Notes: a model not told the origin generated them from the sequence alone. DNA of 64,000 bases from Elymus sibiricus (GCA_039707655.1 CM077664.1:123044485-123108484), one strand, 5' to 3'. Counted from the stretch's first letter, positions 11,616 through 23,994 are shown. Numbers and translations are program-made.

Positions 11616-12077
11616 TGTCTTGGACTAAGGGGTACCAACCTACTTGGCCCATCGTCCATGGGCCGAGTATATGGCCCACCGATCTCATAAGGAAGGACTC
11701 TGGAAGCCTCGAGCCTAGGCGTGGTGAAGATGGACTCTCCCGAAGACTTGGCGTGCACCCCAAGGATTACTGTGGCTATTGGTGTGCGCTTCTCCAACTA
11801 GCCACCGACCATATGTAACCCTAGATACCCCCAGTGCCTATATAAGCTGAGGGGTTTTAGGTCTTAGGACAGATTCATTCATTGTTCACCTTAGGTAGAT
11901 CAAGCCTTGTACTCGATACTCAATCATCAATACAATGAAAGCAGGACATAGGGTTTTACCTCCTCGAGAGGGCCTGAACCTGGGTAAACATCGTCTCCTT
12001 CGTCCCCTATTATCCATCAATCCGAGATCAACAGCTCGGGCCCCCCTACCCGAGATCTGCTGGTTTTAGTACTGACA
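11616..12077 (+). repeat. Element E 5' LTR (462 bp)
   Basis: Starts TGTCTTGGACTAAGGGG and ends TTTTAGTACTGACA. Contains a TATA box (TATATAAG, 11839-11846) and a pyrimidine-rich leader. The sequence GGGTGCTTTCATTGAGAG directly after the end is the expected primer-site position for this lineage. Confidence 0.85.
11839..11846 (+). promoter_or_regulatory. Element E LTR TATA box
   Basis: TATATAAG within the 5' LTR, about 240 bp before its end. Confidence 0.65.
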
Positions 12078-12103
12078 CGGGTGCTTTCATTGAGAGCCTC
12101 GCT

Positions 12104-13573
12104 ATGCAATCAAATAAAGGATCGATGGAGGTTTCGGTTAACGAACAAGACTTTCATAGTGTAATCTATACGCCCGAATCTCCAGTTAGCAGATCGCACC
12201 TCCTCCATCAAGAGTCGAGGCACGAAAAGCTAGATTCAGCTCCTGAGCTTCGTGCTTTTTCTCCTACTATGGTCAGAGACCTCTGTATGGAAGAGGATCA
12301 ATTCTCGAAGTATCATACATAGAACGATCGACAGGTCATCCTGTCGGGAACAGCCGAGGACTTGAACCTCAAAACCAATTCAGCTGGCTCATCGTCATCT
12401 CCCCCAGCTAGGGATGAACTTGTCGAAGCCTCAAGCTCGCAAGCGACGGGGGTTGAACTTTTAATCCCCCCCACCCCCCACATCGAATATTGCCCGAGTA
12501 ATTTAGGGCCTCCCGATGTTTGGGATCTAATCTACATAAAACAGAAGTCTGACGAAATATTATGACAATTCTGGGCTAGATTCCTGTTCGTCAAGAACAA
12601 GATACCAGACTGTTGCAATTTAGATATCCTGTCAACCTTCCAGTTTAACTGCCAAGATGAAGGCGTCTTGAACGCCCTCGCCCGACGTCGCGTATAGACC
12701 TTCGCTGGGTTATCGGACCTGGTGTCAAAATTTTGAGCCATCGAGGATGCCTGGCTAGCCCAAAAGGAGCAAGTGGACTCGATCTGTGCCGAAAGATCAA
12801 AACATGACAGGCAAAAATGGCAACAGGACAATCTCCGTCGCCTCACTCTGGTCGAGCCATCACGGAAAAGAAAGAAGCCTGTCGCAAGAACTAAAACGGC
12901 CCTCGATGAGCTGCTGGACAAGCCATGCCTAATCCACTCTGTCTTGTTAAACATCGGGCCAAATCACATCCTTCGAGACTGTTGGGTGGTTCAACAGGTG
13001 GCCAAGAGAGGCGAGTCCCTCCTAGCGAACACCCTGAGCCATAAACATCGGTGTCTTCGGACGAAGCCGAGGTCATGATGATCTATGAAACCTACACGAC
13101 AAAAGGCCAGAGGAAAAGAGCCCTGCGGGAGCTTGGCCAGGTCTACCAGGTTGTAGCTATGGATGCATGGTTAGACACGCCCCTCACTTTCGAACAACAA
13201 GACAGACCGAGTTATGACCTAAGCCGATGTTCGGGCGCTCTGGTCCTCGATCCCATCGTGGGCGGGTGCAGGCTCCGCAAAGTTCTAATGGACGGCGGCA
13301 ACAACCTAAACCTCATCTACGAAGAAACTTTGGATAAGATGCAAATCGATAAATCACGCATCGAACAAAGCCATACTACATTCAAAGGGATAATCCCTGG
13401 AAAGGAGGCACAATGCAGTGGAAAAATCACACTTGATGTGGTCTTCGGAACTCCAGCGAACTACCGATCCGAGGAGTTGACATTCCAAGTCGTGCCCTTC
13501 CAAAGTGGATACCACGCTTTGCTAGGGTGTGATGCTTTCTCAAAATTTCAGGCATCCCACATTATGGGTATAT
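12104..13573 (+). pseudogene. Element E gag and protease remnant
   Basis: Gag is eroded: short frames interrupted by stops (for example after KSDEIL near 12563 and several around 12700-12735), with residual motifs such as FWARFL, VKNKIPD and DELLDKPCLIH. A CCHC zinc knuckle is not visible. From 13051 a 174-codon frame carries the retropepsin-like domain with LMDGGNNLNLIY as the active-site region and LLGCDAF near its end. It stops at 13573. The downstream sequence (KLKMPGPNG) continues in another frame, which indicates a one-base deletion between about 13545 and 13572. Confidence 0.8.
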
Positions 13574-16500
13574 GAAGCTCAAGATGCCAGGTCCCAATGG
13601 GGTGATCACTATAACAAGCGACCCTGACAGGGCACTCCGAGCCAAAAACAAAACGGCATCACTCGCGCTGGAGTCATTATCCGAAGCCTTAGCGGCCGAG
13701 GAGTTAACAGCACTTCGCACCACCATGGACAACGACGATGTCATATTGGATAAAAGATCTAAGTCCACCTCATTCAAACCGGCCGATGAAATCATCAAAT
13801 TTCAGGTACACCCAACGGACCCGAACAAAACAGCGTCCATAGGGGCACAACTGGAACCGGCGGTCGACGAAGCCTTGCATAATTTCCTCAAGGAAAATTG
13901 GGATATTTTCGCTTGGCACCCTTCGGACATGCCAGGAATATCGCGTAATCTAGCCGAGCATAGCCTAAATATAATCAAAGGCTCCAAGCCTGTTAAACAG
14001 CCGCTCCGGCGATTTTCGGAGCCCAAGCGTCAAGCTATGGGCGAGGAATTGGCCGAACTACTTGAGGCCGAATTCATCAGAGATATCAAGCACCCCGACT
14101 GGCTGGACAACCTGGTCATGGTACCTAAAAAGGACAAGTCCTGGCGCCTGTGTGTCGATTTCAAAGACCTCAACAAGGCCTGCCCTAAGGACCCCTTCCC
14201 CTTGCCGCACATCAACCAGATCGTGGACGCTACGGCAGGACACGACTCCTTGTGTTTTCTGGACGCCTACTCGGGGTATCACCAAATCAAAATGAAGGAA
14301 TCAGACCAATCAGCAACCGCATTCATTACACCTTATGGGCCTTTCTGCTTCAACACAGTGCCCTTTGGGCTTAAAAATGCAGGTGCAGCTTACCAACGCA
14401 TGATTCAAACATGCCTAGAGAAGCAAATCGGAAAAATTGTTGAGGCTTACGTGGATGATGTGGTTGTCAAAACCAAAAACATCGACCAGTTAGTAGACGA
14501 CCTTCGAGAAACATTTTCGAACCTCCGAGCATATCATATCAAAATCAACCCGAAGAAGTGTGTTTTCGGGGTACCCGCCGGCAAACTACTCGGATTTATC
14601 GTTTCCCATAGAGGAATAGAGGCTAATCCTGCCAAAATCCGAGCACTAGCTCGGCTGGAAATACCTACCGAACTCAAACACGTCCAAAAGCTGGCGGGTT
14701 GTGTCGCTGCACTAAGCCAGTTCATTTCACAGCTCGGAGAAAAGGCTCTACCCCTCTACAGGCTGCTTAAATAGATCAAGAATTTCACATGGACTAGCGA
14801 AGCTGGAGCTGCTTTAGAACCCTCCTTGCCACCAACCCCATATTGGTAGCTCCTCGGGCAAGTGAGCCGATGTTGTTATACATTTTGAACACCAACCAAG
14901 TAGTTAGCGCCATCCTCGTCGTCGAGTGCGATATGGAGGGCCATAAACTCCAGGTTCAAAGACCTGTCTACTAAAGTTTCTGAAGTACTTACCCTGTGTA
15001 AAACGCGGTATCCTCACTACTAGAAGATAGCATACGCGGTCTTTATGGCATCCCGGAAACTTAGGCACTACTTTCAAGATTGCTCAGTCACAATGGCATC
15101 CGAAGTACCCCTTAATGACATAATCAACAATAGGGATGCCACAGGACGCATTGCAAAGTGGGCAATGGAACTCCTTCCCTTCGAAATAACATACAAGCCA
15201 TGATGAGGTATTAAATCTCAGGTATTGGCAGACTTCATGGCAGAATGGACGGAAGCCGAGCTCCCTCGAGAGCACAGCACGTACTCCCACTGGACCATGT
15301 ACTTTGACAGCTCCAAAATACTAGCCGAACTAGGGGATGGAGTAGTCCTCACGTCACCAACAGGCGACAACATTCGGTACGTACTACAAATCATGTACAC
15401 GGACTCCAATAACGCAGCCGAATGTGAGGCTCTTCTACACAGACTTTGGATAGCAGTCTCAATGGGGGTCCGGCGCCATGAGGTCTGAGGAGATTCTAAC
15501 CTCACCATCTCCCAAGTCAACAGCGAGTTCGACGCCAAGGACCCTAAGATGACAGCATACCGAAATGCCGTCCTCCAAATCTCAGCTCGTTTCGACGGGC
15601 TGGAATTCCATCATATCCCAAGGGACAACAATCAAGCTGCCGACGTCCTTGCCAGGATGGGCGCCAAGCGTGACAAGGTACCTAAAAATACCTTCTTGGA
15701 GCGTATTTTCAAACCATTCGTGGTTTGGCAGGACAGGAGTCACACATCGGCATCAACCAACATGGGAAGGGTCACCTCCCCGGCAACAGAGGAAGATGAG
15801 GATATAATAGGGGGTTCGGCCATCCAGGAGACGCTATCGGCTCATGAAATAATGGCAGTTATCGCGCCATGGACGGAACCCCTCCTCGCATACCTGCTCC
15901 CCAAAGAGCTCCCCGAGGATCAAGTAGAAGCACGATGGATCATTCAAAGGTCCAAGGCTTATAAGGTCCACGAGGGAGAGCTCTATAAACAAAGCACTAC
16001 AGGAGTCCTCCAACGATGCATATTCGAAGAGGCGGGGAGAGAGCTCCTTTCAGAGATACACTCCAGCATGAGCGGCCATCATGCCGCAGCTCGGGCCCTG
16101 GTCAGCAAGGCATTCTGAGCAGGGTTCTACTGGCCGACCGCCAGCACAGACGCCAAAGCATTGGTACAGTGCTGCACCGGCTGTCAGGTGTTCGCTAAAC
16201 AAACCCACATGCCCCCCACAGCTCTTTGGACGATTTTGATTACTTGGCCTTTTGCGGTCTGGGGGCTGGACATGGTCGGCCCACTTCGAGGGGGACAAAG
16301 AAAAATAAATATCCCCTCGTCATGGTTGATAAGTTCACTAAGTGGATTGAGGCTAAACCGGTAACCTCGGCCAGAGCAGAACTGGTTATTGAATTCATAT
16401 CCGGAGTGGTGCACTGTTATGGTGTCCCCCATAGCATAATAACGGATAATGGAACCAATTTTACGGCCAAGGAAGTAAAGGCGTGGTGCACCAAGATGGG

Positions 16501-17104
16501 CATCAAGCTTGACTACGCCTCCGTATACCACCCCCAGTCCAATGGATAGGTCGAATGCGCCAATGGACTAATCCAGAGTGGCATCAAGCCAAGGTTGGTA
16601 CGTTCCCTCAAAGAGGTGGACTGTCAATGGGTAGTGGAACTTGATTCCGTACTATGGGGCTTGCACACCTCACCAAATCGATCCATAGGCTACACACCAT
16701 TTTTCATGGTGTATGGCGCAGAGGCTGTGCTCCCGTGTGATCTTATCCATGATGCACCTCGCGTACACATGTATGAGGAACGGGAGGCCGAGCTTGATCG
16801 ACAAGATACCCTAGACACCCTGGAGGAAGAGCATGATGTAGCTCGGGCACGTTCCACGTTCTATCAGTAGCAGGCAAGGCGCTATCAAAGCAGGGAAGTT
16901 TGATTGAAGGAATTCAATGTTGGAGATCTGGTCATGCGGCTACACCCCGAAAAGCAGAAGCATAAACTTTCACCCAAATGGGACGGACTGTTCATTATTG
17001 ACCAGGTACTCATCAGAGGCGCGTATTGCATTCGAGACCCCGAAGACAACAGATTGGAGCCAAATCCTTGGAATGCTGCATTGCTCCAGCGTTTCTATGG
17101 TTAG
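13572..17104 (+). pseudogene. Element E reverse transcriptase, RNase H and integrase remnant
   Basis: RT is open at 13572-14774 with WRLCVDFKDLNKACPKDPFPLP, the LDAYSGYHQI block and the YVDDVVVK active site (14450-14473). It stops at TAG 14772. The first RNase H (14775-15220) is shattered by stops. A second RNase H (15225-16118) keeps MYFDSSK, NNAAECEALL and FHHIPRDNNQAADVLA but has one stop at 15486-15488. The integrase follows in several frames: a zinc-binding remnant, WGLDMVGPL, ITDNGTNF and YHPQSNG followed by TAG at 16547-16549, then a C-terminal GDLVMRLHP segment ending at 17104. At least four nonsense codons and frame changes are present, so the element could not move on its own. Confidence 0.88.
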
Positions 17105-17967
17105 CCGGAGCAACTCCTCACTCCCTTTACTATGCATTTAGCTTTAGTACATTTTTTAGCATTTCACCACCACTTGTTCGGCACTCCTCTGTTCCGGTTC
17201 TTAAACCTTTAACCTTGGCATAAATTGCTCGGTTGAGCTGAAGTGCATTTATATACTTCGGACGCATGCTTGAATGTACGACCAATACAGCCATAGTGGC
17301 CTTATTCAATATGGCCAACGGGGGCGCCGAACACTTTTGTTATTCTTGTGCAATATTGCCTTCCAATAAATAATCATCTTTTAAGCCATAATATGCATTG
17401 ATTTGACTTAAGATTTGGTCAAGCTGGGTTGCCTGGCCCCTGTGCTTACCCCTTACGTTCCCGATTGTTCGGCTAAGGGGTAAAGGGGGCACTGTTGTGA
17501 TTGTTGCTTCCGGGTCATCCGGGTTAGTACCTCAGACGGGTAAAGCCGAAAGCTAGCGTTCTTAAGAAAATAATTGGTCGGCCACGATGGAAGTAAAACT
17601 ATCCGGTTCTTCAAAACCCCGACCAGGGGCTTTCCCCCGAGGTCACTTGTCCTCGGACAAACATGGTTAACATGACGCCCTGAGAAAAGGAACTGCTAGA
17701 GGAACTATTTTTCTCAGAAGATGTTTCTTACGTTAAATAGTAATATAACATACCTCTCTGCTTCACTGTTGTTTTTCGAACCACATGGATGGATTGCCTT
17801 GTTCTCCGAAGAGCCCAGCCCGGTGTTTTAGCGGGTAGTAGGAAACACTCCTCGGCCACTAGACGAGGAGGCGGAATCCGATGGCCGGTTAACAACGCTT
17901 GACCAGCAGATGTGAGCTAATTGATGTAAAGTACTTTGATACATAGAATCACCACATACAAATGTTT
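17105..17967 (+). other. Element E 3' spacer
   Basis: Non-coding sequence between the integrase end and the antisense ORF, rich in TCGG words typical of this lineage. No repeat or RNA gene recognised. Confidence 0.5.
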
Positions 17968-18390
17968 TTACATTTCATCTAGCCCATCTATCAAAGAATC
18001 AAGGGCACAATCTTTTTGCGAGAGACGAGCGGCTGGCATTACATTTTCATACACTAGGTGTATTGGAACTTCCTGCCCGTCAGCTCCGATAGGGCCCACC
18101 TCGGCAAGGTGCTCTGTATCCTCGTTAGTGAAGCGGGTTTTTATCATAGCCGATGCCTCCCACGCTCCCTCCCAACAAGCTGACATTTTCCATGCTTGTA
18201 TCTGGCATCGAGCTCTTTTCAGGCGATCAGCAAGCTCGGACATTGCTTCGGGAATAGACTCATCGGGTCATAACGCCTTAAAAACCGCTTTCATCATTTT
18301 CCGAGATCTTTCAAGCACCTCGGTGAGTTCCGTCAAGGAATCCTCGGATGAGCGGGCAGTTTCTTGCGGCCGTCCTACCAAGAGCACTAA
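17968..18390 (-). pseudogene. Element E antisense ORF remnant
   Basis: On the minus strand a frame of about 135 codons runs from near LVGRPQETARSS to DSLIDGLDEM. It is interrupted once by TGA at 18268-18270 in a context (KAVFKAL*PDES) suggesting loss of a Trp codon. The last 91 codons (18243-17968) are open and begin MSELADRLKRAR. An acceptor-like CTTGGTAG precedes the block. Tat elements often carry an ORF in this position and orientation; its function is not established. The frame is helical and charged without recognised catalytic residues. Confidence 0.6.
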
Positions 18391-18462
18391 ATAGACAAAA
18401 TGTTAGAAGATTAAACGACAGCACGGTACATTGGTATTTTAAAACCAAATATGTTTACCAGC

Positions 18463-18924
18463 TGATAACCCACAAGTATAGGGGATCGCGACAGTCTTCG
18501 AGGGTAGTATTTCACCCAAATTTATTGATTCGACACAAGGGAAGCCAAAGAATATTTATGAGTATTAGTAGCTGAGTTGTCAATTCAACCACACGTGGAG
18601 AACTAAATATCTGCAGCAAAGTGTTTAGTAGCACAGTAGTATGATAGTTTTGATGGCAGTAGTAACAGTAGCAATAGTAACGGAAACAGTAGCAGTTTTA
18701 TAGTGATTGTAACAGCAGCAACAACAGTAGTAACTTAGCAAAGATTAATATGCGAAAAGCATAGGCATTGGATTAGTGATGGATAATTATGTTGGATGAC
18801 ATTCATCATATAACAGTCACAACCGAGAGCGATACACAATAGCTCCAATTCATCAATGTAATGTAGGCATGTATTCCGTATATAGTCATACATGCTTATA
18901 GTAAGAACTTGCATGACATCTTTT
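18463..18924 (-). repeat. Element D 3' LTR, distal segment
   Basis: Minus-strand LTR end (CCTATACTTGTGGGTTATCA at 18463). It includes an (AGYA)n-like stretch at 18650-18740 rich in AGTAGCA/ACAGTAG words. Continues at 53659 after element B; the CTTTT at 18920-18924 is the target duplicated by B. Confidence 0.88.
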
Positions 18925-20663
18925 TGTAACACCCCCAGTAGGTTAGCTACAGTGACCTCACACTAATGATGCCAAGTCATCATCATTATATACTAAGAAA
19001 TGCAATTAAGAAATAATTCAACTCAAATTCAAAATTCAAATAACAAGTAAAATTAGAAAACTTCAAACTTGTAAACAAAACTGTTCATAATATTGCAAAT
19101 ATTCCCAAAGCAATTATAAAAATAAAATCAACATTATTTGAATTCCAAATTTGAATCCAACATCCAAAAACAGTGACCAAAACAGCACTATTAAATCCAT
19201 TTCTATTTATTTAAAATTCAAATGAATTCATCTAAATCCCCAACTCATTGTGGCAGTGCAGAATATGGCAGAGAAATTATTAAGGCTAGTTTCACATTTT
19301 TACAAAATCAATTGATGGCAAAAAGAAAATGCAACAGAAAGGAATAAAAGAAAACAAAAAAAGAAATAAAGTAAAAAAAAGGGGCCACTGTGCATGGGCC
19401 TTAGTGCACAGTGCCCGGCCAGCCGGCCCAGCCCACCGCGGCCGTCGTCCTCTTTCTCCCTCCTCCCCGTGTCGGCTGCCCGTGCGCGCGCCCGACGCCG
19501 ACGCCGTCGCCGCCGAACCCGCTCACCTCCTCGCACCGCTACAACGCTGAGGAGGGGATAAGCACCCGCCGCGCGCCTCGGGGACGCCTCCCCGTCCTTA
19601 TCCCCCTCTCCAGCGCTCTCCCTCTCGCTCTTCCCCTCGTTTGAGCGCCTTCGTCGCCCTGTCACCGTCGATCCCGCGGCCACCGGCCTCCTCGCACCGC
19701 ACCAGCGTGTCAGCGAGACGCGCCGGCCTCGCCTACGTCGACTGCGCCGACGAACGCTAGTAGGGAGGCACCACATCGCCGGATCTCCGTCGTCGTTCAC
19801 CTCGGGACCCGCCGTCGATCTCCATCAACTCCGACCACCCCTGCGCTACTAAGCCGCTCGCCGGCCTCCTTGAGCCGCACGGTGAGCTCCGCACCCTCTC
19901 CTCTCCCTTCGTTAGCGCGCTGTCGCCCCCTAGCCTGCTCCCCGCCCCGTTTTCGCCATTGCCGAGCTCTGTTCCGCCGCGCCGCTCGCCGCCGTCACTG
20001 CAGTCCCTGTCTTGGCCCGTAGAGCTCGCCTTCGAGCTTGGGACGTCGTGTAGATGCCGTGCGAGCTCAGCGCCGCTAGTTTTGCTCGATGTCCCGCCGT
20101 TTGCGAGCTCGCCGTACTTCGGGTTCCACCGATCTCGTCACCGGTGACGCCTCAGTCCTCCCCCGGCGGTGCAACCTCCACCAATGGACGTGGCGCAGTC
20201 CTGGCTTTTGAACGCGACCAAGCGCGCGGCAAATGGCCGCCCGTACGCATTTTCCGACCAACTCCGGCGCGTCTCCGCTGCGGAAACGGTCGCCGGAGCA
20301 ACTCCGGCGCCGGCGCCGACGTGGCACGGCCGGGCCCACCCCTGGGCCGCTGCTAGCGGGTCCCACTGGCCCCGTTAACTGGGTTGACCCAGTCAACGTG
20401 CTGACTGGGCATCCCTATGCCACTGACCACTGGGCCCCAGGCGCTAATTAACTAAATAACTAATTAAACTTAATCTATTTATTAGTTAGTCACTGATAGG
20501 TGGGTCCCTTTGACCTTGTTGACTGGTTGACTGGGCAGTTGACCCAGTCAACTGGGCCCACCAGTCAGCCACATAGGCAACACTCTAGGTACACCCACTG
20601 GGTACCCATAGCATTTCATTCTTTTATTTTGAAATTAAATTAATTCCAGAAATTCCGGTAGAC
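18925..20663 (+). repeat. Element B 5' LTR, first segment
   Basis: Starts TGTAACACCCCCAGTAGG. An AT-rich stretch (18960-19370) is followed by a strongly GC-rich block (19385-20400) and a GGTTGACCCAGTCAAC palindrome-rich stretch (20380-20570). Homologous to 38933-39977 and 50475-51166. A 338-bp deletion with TCC microhomology removed the counterpart of 51167-51504 just before 20656. TAGAC at 20659-20663 is the target of element A. Confidence 0.88.
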
Positions 20664-22145
20664 TGATACGTCTCCAACGTATCTATAATTTTTGATTGTT
20701 CCATGCTGTTATAATATCAATCTTGGATGTTTTTACAATCATTTACAGCAATTTTATATCATTTTTGGAGACTAACCTATTAACCTAGTGCCCAGTGCCA
20801 GTTGCTGTTTTCTGCCCTGTTTTTGTTTCACAGAAAATCAATATTAAACGAAGTCCAAATACAGTGAAACTTTTTGGAGATTTTTTCTTGGGCAAGAAGA
20901 ATACCATAAGCTTTGAGGGGAGGCCAGAAGACCTTCGGGCCCCACGAGCCACCAAGGCGCGCCTGGGGGGCGGGGCAGGCGCGCCCTGATGCCTCGTCGG
21001 CCCCACCAAGCTTCGTTTGACCTAATTCCAGCACTATAAATTCCAGAAAAATCAGAAACCCTCAGGGGAGTCCACGAAATACTTTTTACGCCGCCGCAAG
21101 CCTCTGTTCCAGAGAGATCCCATCTGGGGTCCTTCTCCGGTAATCTGCCGGAGGGGGAATCGATCACGGAGGGGCTCTACATCAACCTTGCTGCCTCTTC
21201 GATGATGCGTGAGTAGTTTACCATAGACCTTCGGGTCCATAGGCAGTAGCTAGATGGCTTCTTCTCTCTTTTTGATCTTCAATACAATGTTCTCCTTAAT
21301 GTTCTTGGAGATCTATCCGATGTAATCTTTCTTTGCGGTGTGTTTGTTGGGATCCGATGAATTGTGAGTTTATGATCAGATTATCCATGAAATTATTTGA
21401 GTATTTGCTGCACTCTTTTATGCATGATTATTATAGCCTCGTATTTCTTCTCCGATCTATTGATTTGGTTTGGCTAACTAAGTTGATTTATCTTGCCATG
21501 GGAAGAGGTGCTTTGTAGTGGGTTCGATCTTGCGGTGCTCAATCCCAGTGACAAAAAGGGACATGACACGTATGTATCGTTGCTACTAAGGGTAAAAAGA
21601 TGGGATCTATTCATTGGGTTTATTAATTCATGAGTTTGTCTTGTCTACATCATGTCATCGTTCTTAAGGCATTACTCCATTCTTATGGACTTAATACACT
21701 AGATGCATGCTGGATAGCGGTCGATGTGTGGAGTAATAGTAGTAGATGCAGGCAGGAGTCGGTCTACTAATCTTGGATGTGATGCCTATATACATGATCA
21801 TTGCCTTGGATATCGTCATGATTATTTGCTTTTCTATCAATTTCCCAACAGTAATTTGTCTTCCCACCGTATGCTATTTTCTCGAGAGAAGCCTCTAGTG
21901 AAATCTATGGCCCCCGGGTCTATCAAAATCATATTACTAAAACCCTAAAAATATTGCTGCCATTTTCTTTTATTTATTTTATTTAGTATTTTTGCTGCAA
22001 TCTATCAATCTATCAAATACAATTTAATCTTGCAATCTTACCGCCAAGGGATTGAAAACCCCTTGTTTGCGTTGGGTGCAAGGATTTGTTGTTTGTGTGC
22101 AGGTACTGCTTACTAGGTGTTGTGTGATTCTCCTACTGGTTCGAT
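20664..22145 (+). repeat. Element A 5' LTR, main segment
   Basis: Starts TGATACGTCTCCAACGTATC. It contains the GC palindrome (20938-21006) and a TATA box (TATAAA, 21035-21040), then a leader-like U5. It is interrupted at TCGAT (22141-22145) by Angela-2 and resumes at 31136. Confidence 0.93.
21035..21040 (+). promoter_or_regulatory. Element A LTR TATA box
   Basis: TATAAA 29 bp downstream of the GC palindrome; the same arrangement recurs in the right LTR (34784-34852 palindrome, TATAAA near 34881). Confidence 0.7.
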
Positions 22146-23292
22146 TGTTGGAAATATGCCCTAGAGGCAATAATAAATTGGTTGTTATTATATTTCCTTG
22201 TTCATGATAATCGTTTATTATCCACGCTATAATTGTATTGATTGGAAACTCAAATACATGTGTGGGTACATAGACAACACTGTGTCCCTAGTAAGCCTCT
22301 AGTTGACTAGCTCATTGATCAAAGATGGTTAAGGTTTCCTAGCCATTGACATGAGATGTCATTTGATAACGGGATCACATCATTAGGAGAATGATGTGAT
22401 GGACAAGACCCAAACTACGAACGTAGCATATGATCGTGTCAGTTTATTGCTATTGTTTTCTGCATGTCAAGTATCTGTTCCTATGACCATGAGATCATGC
22501 AACTCCCTGACATCGGAGGAGTACCTTGTGTGTATCAAACGTCGCAACGTAACTGGGTGACTATAAAGATGCTCTACAGGTATCTCCGAGGGTGTCTGTT
22601 GGGTTGGCATGGATCAAGACTGGGATTTGTTACTCCGTGTGACGGAGAGGTATCTCAGGGCCCACTCGGTAATACAACATCACAATGAGCCTTGCAAGCA
22701 ATGTGACTAAAGTGTTAGCCACGAGATCTTGTATTACGGAACGAGTAAAGAGACTTGCCGGTAACGAGATTGAACTAGGTATAGAGATACCGACGATCGA
22801 ATCTCGGGCAAGTAACATACCGAAGAACAAAGGGAACAGCATACGGGATTAACTGAATCCTTGACATAGAGGTTCGACCGATAAAGATCTTCGTAGAATA
22901 TGTAGGAGCCAATATGGGCATCCAGGTCCCGCTATTGGTTATTGATCGTAGAGGTGTCTCGGTCATGTCTACATAGTTGTCGAACCCGCAGGGTCTACAC
23001 ACTTAACGTTTGGTGACGATTAGTATAGTTGAGTTATTTTGTTGGTGACCGAAGGTTGTTCGGAGTCCCGGATAAGATCCCGGACATGACGAGGATCTCC
23101 GGAATAGTCCGGAGGTAAAGATTGATATATGTGATAATAGTGTTTTGGTTTCTGGAAGGGTTCCGGAATTCACCGGAAGAGGTTCCGGATGTTTCCCGAA
23201 ATGTTCGGATACGAGAACACTTTATTTGGGCCAAGGGGTAAAGCCCACGAGGCTTAGGCAAGGTGCAAAAGGAAGTTTTGCTGGCGTCTGGG

Positions 23293-23408
23293 GCGGTACT
23301 ACCGCTTATCGTAAGCGGTACTACCGCTACGGGCGGTACTACCGCTTATCGTAAGCGGTACTACCGCTACGGGCGGTACTACCGCTTATCGTAAGCGGTA
23401 CTACCGCT
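23293..23408. repeat. Palindromic 40-bp minisatellite in Angela-2 5' LTR
   Basis: Three near-identical units built on GCGGTACTACCGC and CTTATCGTAAG inverted repeats, about 120 bp upstream of the TATA box. Duplicated in the 3' LTR at 30430-30545. Confidence 0.9.
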
Positions 23409-23528
23409 TGTACGCGATGCTGCAGGGATCCGAGTTGGACTCTTTCCCTGCGGGCCAAACCGACCGTGTGCGGGCAAAACCGACCTGGAGGAGGCTTTTA
23501 CTCCAAGTTTAGACCCCAAGGCTCAACA

Positions 23529-23539
23529 TATAAATAGAG
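23529..23539 (+). promoter_or_regulatory. Angela-2 5' LTR TATA box
   Basis: TATAAATAGAG; identical in the 3' LTR at 30666-30676. Confidence 0.85.
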
Positions 23540-23994
23540 GGGCAGGGCTAGCACACGGGACACATTAAGATTTCCCAAGCCGTGTGTCGGCAACCCTAAC
23601 CCTCTAGTTCTCCCGTCATAATCTCCGTAGTGCTTGGCGAAGCCCTGCAGAGATTGTTCCTCACCACCATCACCACGCCGTCGTGCTGCCGGAACTCATA
23701 TACTACTTCACCATCGCTCGCTGGATCGAGGAGGTGAAGGCGTCATCAAGCCATACGTGTGTTGAACGCGGAGGTGCCGTCCGTTCGGCACTAGTTCGTG
23801 ATCGGATCGAGGGACGACTTGCGATTTGGATCGCGGAGACGTTCGACTACATCAACCGCATTTCTTAACGCTTCCGCTTAGCGATCTACAAGGGTATGTA
23901 GATTCACTCTCCCTCTCGTAGATGCTCATCACCATGGATAGATCTTGTGTGTGCGTAGGAAAAATTTTGTTTCCCATGCAACGTTCCCCAACAG

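Larger units (their letters stand above)
11616..18462 (+). mobile_element. Element E: decayed Tat-type gypsy retrotransposon, left part
   Basis: A plus-strand gypsy element with a 462-bp 5' LTR, gag remnants, protease, RT, two RNase H regions, integrase, and a 3' spacer bearing an antisense ORF, then cut at 18462 by element D. Two RNase H-like regions and the antisense ORF are hallmarks of the Tat lineage. The 3' LTR lies outside the window. Left flanking 5 bp is GATGG; its partner cannot be checked. Confidence 0.85.
22146..23993 (+). repeat. Angela-2 5' LTR (1,848 bp)
   Basis: TGTTGGAAATATGCCC...TTCCCCAACA. Contains a three-copy 40-bp palindromic minisatellite (23293-23408) and a TATA box (23529-23539). 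A 74-codon ATG-started frame lies at 22464-22688. Confidence 0.96.

Noticed and set aside
18650..18740. Possible microsatellite or telomere-like repeat (AGTAGCA/ACAGTAG words)
   Set aside because: Irregular trinucleotide-like drift inside the D LTR, not a clean array.
19300..19800. Arg-rich 166-codon minus-strand frame in the GC-rich part of the B LTR (also 39317-39811)
   Set aside because: Long frames are expected by chance in GC-rich sequence; low-complexity composition and no domain.
20076..20396. Overlapping GC-rich frames on both strands (also 50375-50944)
   Set aside because: Compositional artefacts of the LTR GC block.
23280..23410. Possible CRISPR-like array because of regularly spaced palindromes
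   Set aside because: Spacers are not unique and the unit is a minisatellite in a eukaryotic LTR.
23683..23868. 61-codon frame in the Angela LTR (also 30820-31005 and 3805-3990)
   Set aside because: It begins with GTG rather than ATG, lies in the R/U5 leader and has no domain; conservation follows from LTR identity.
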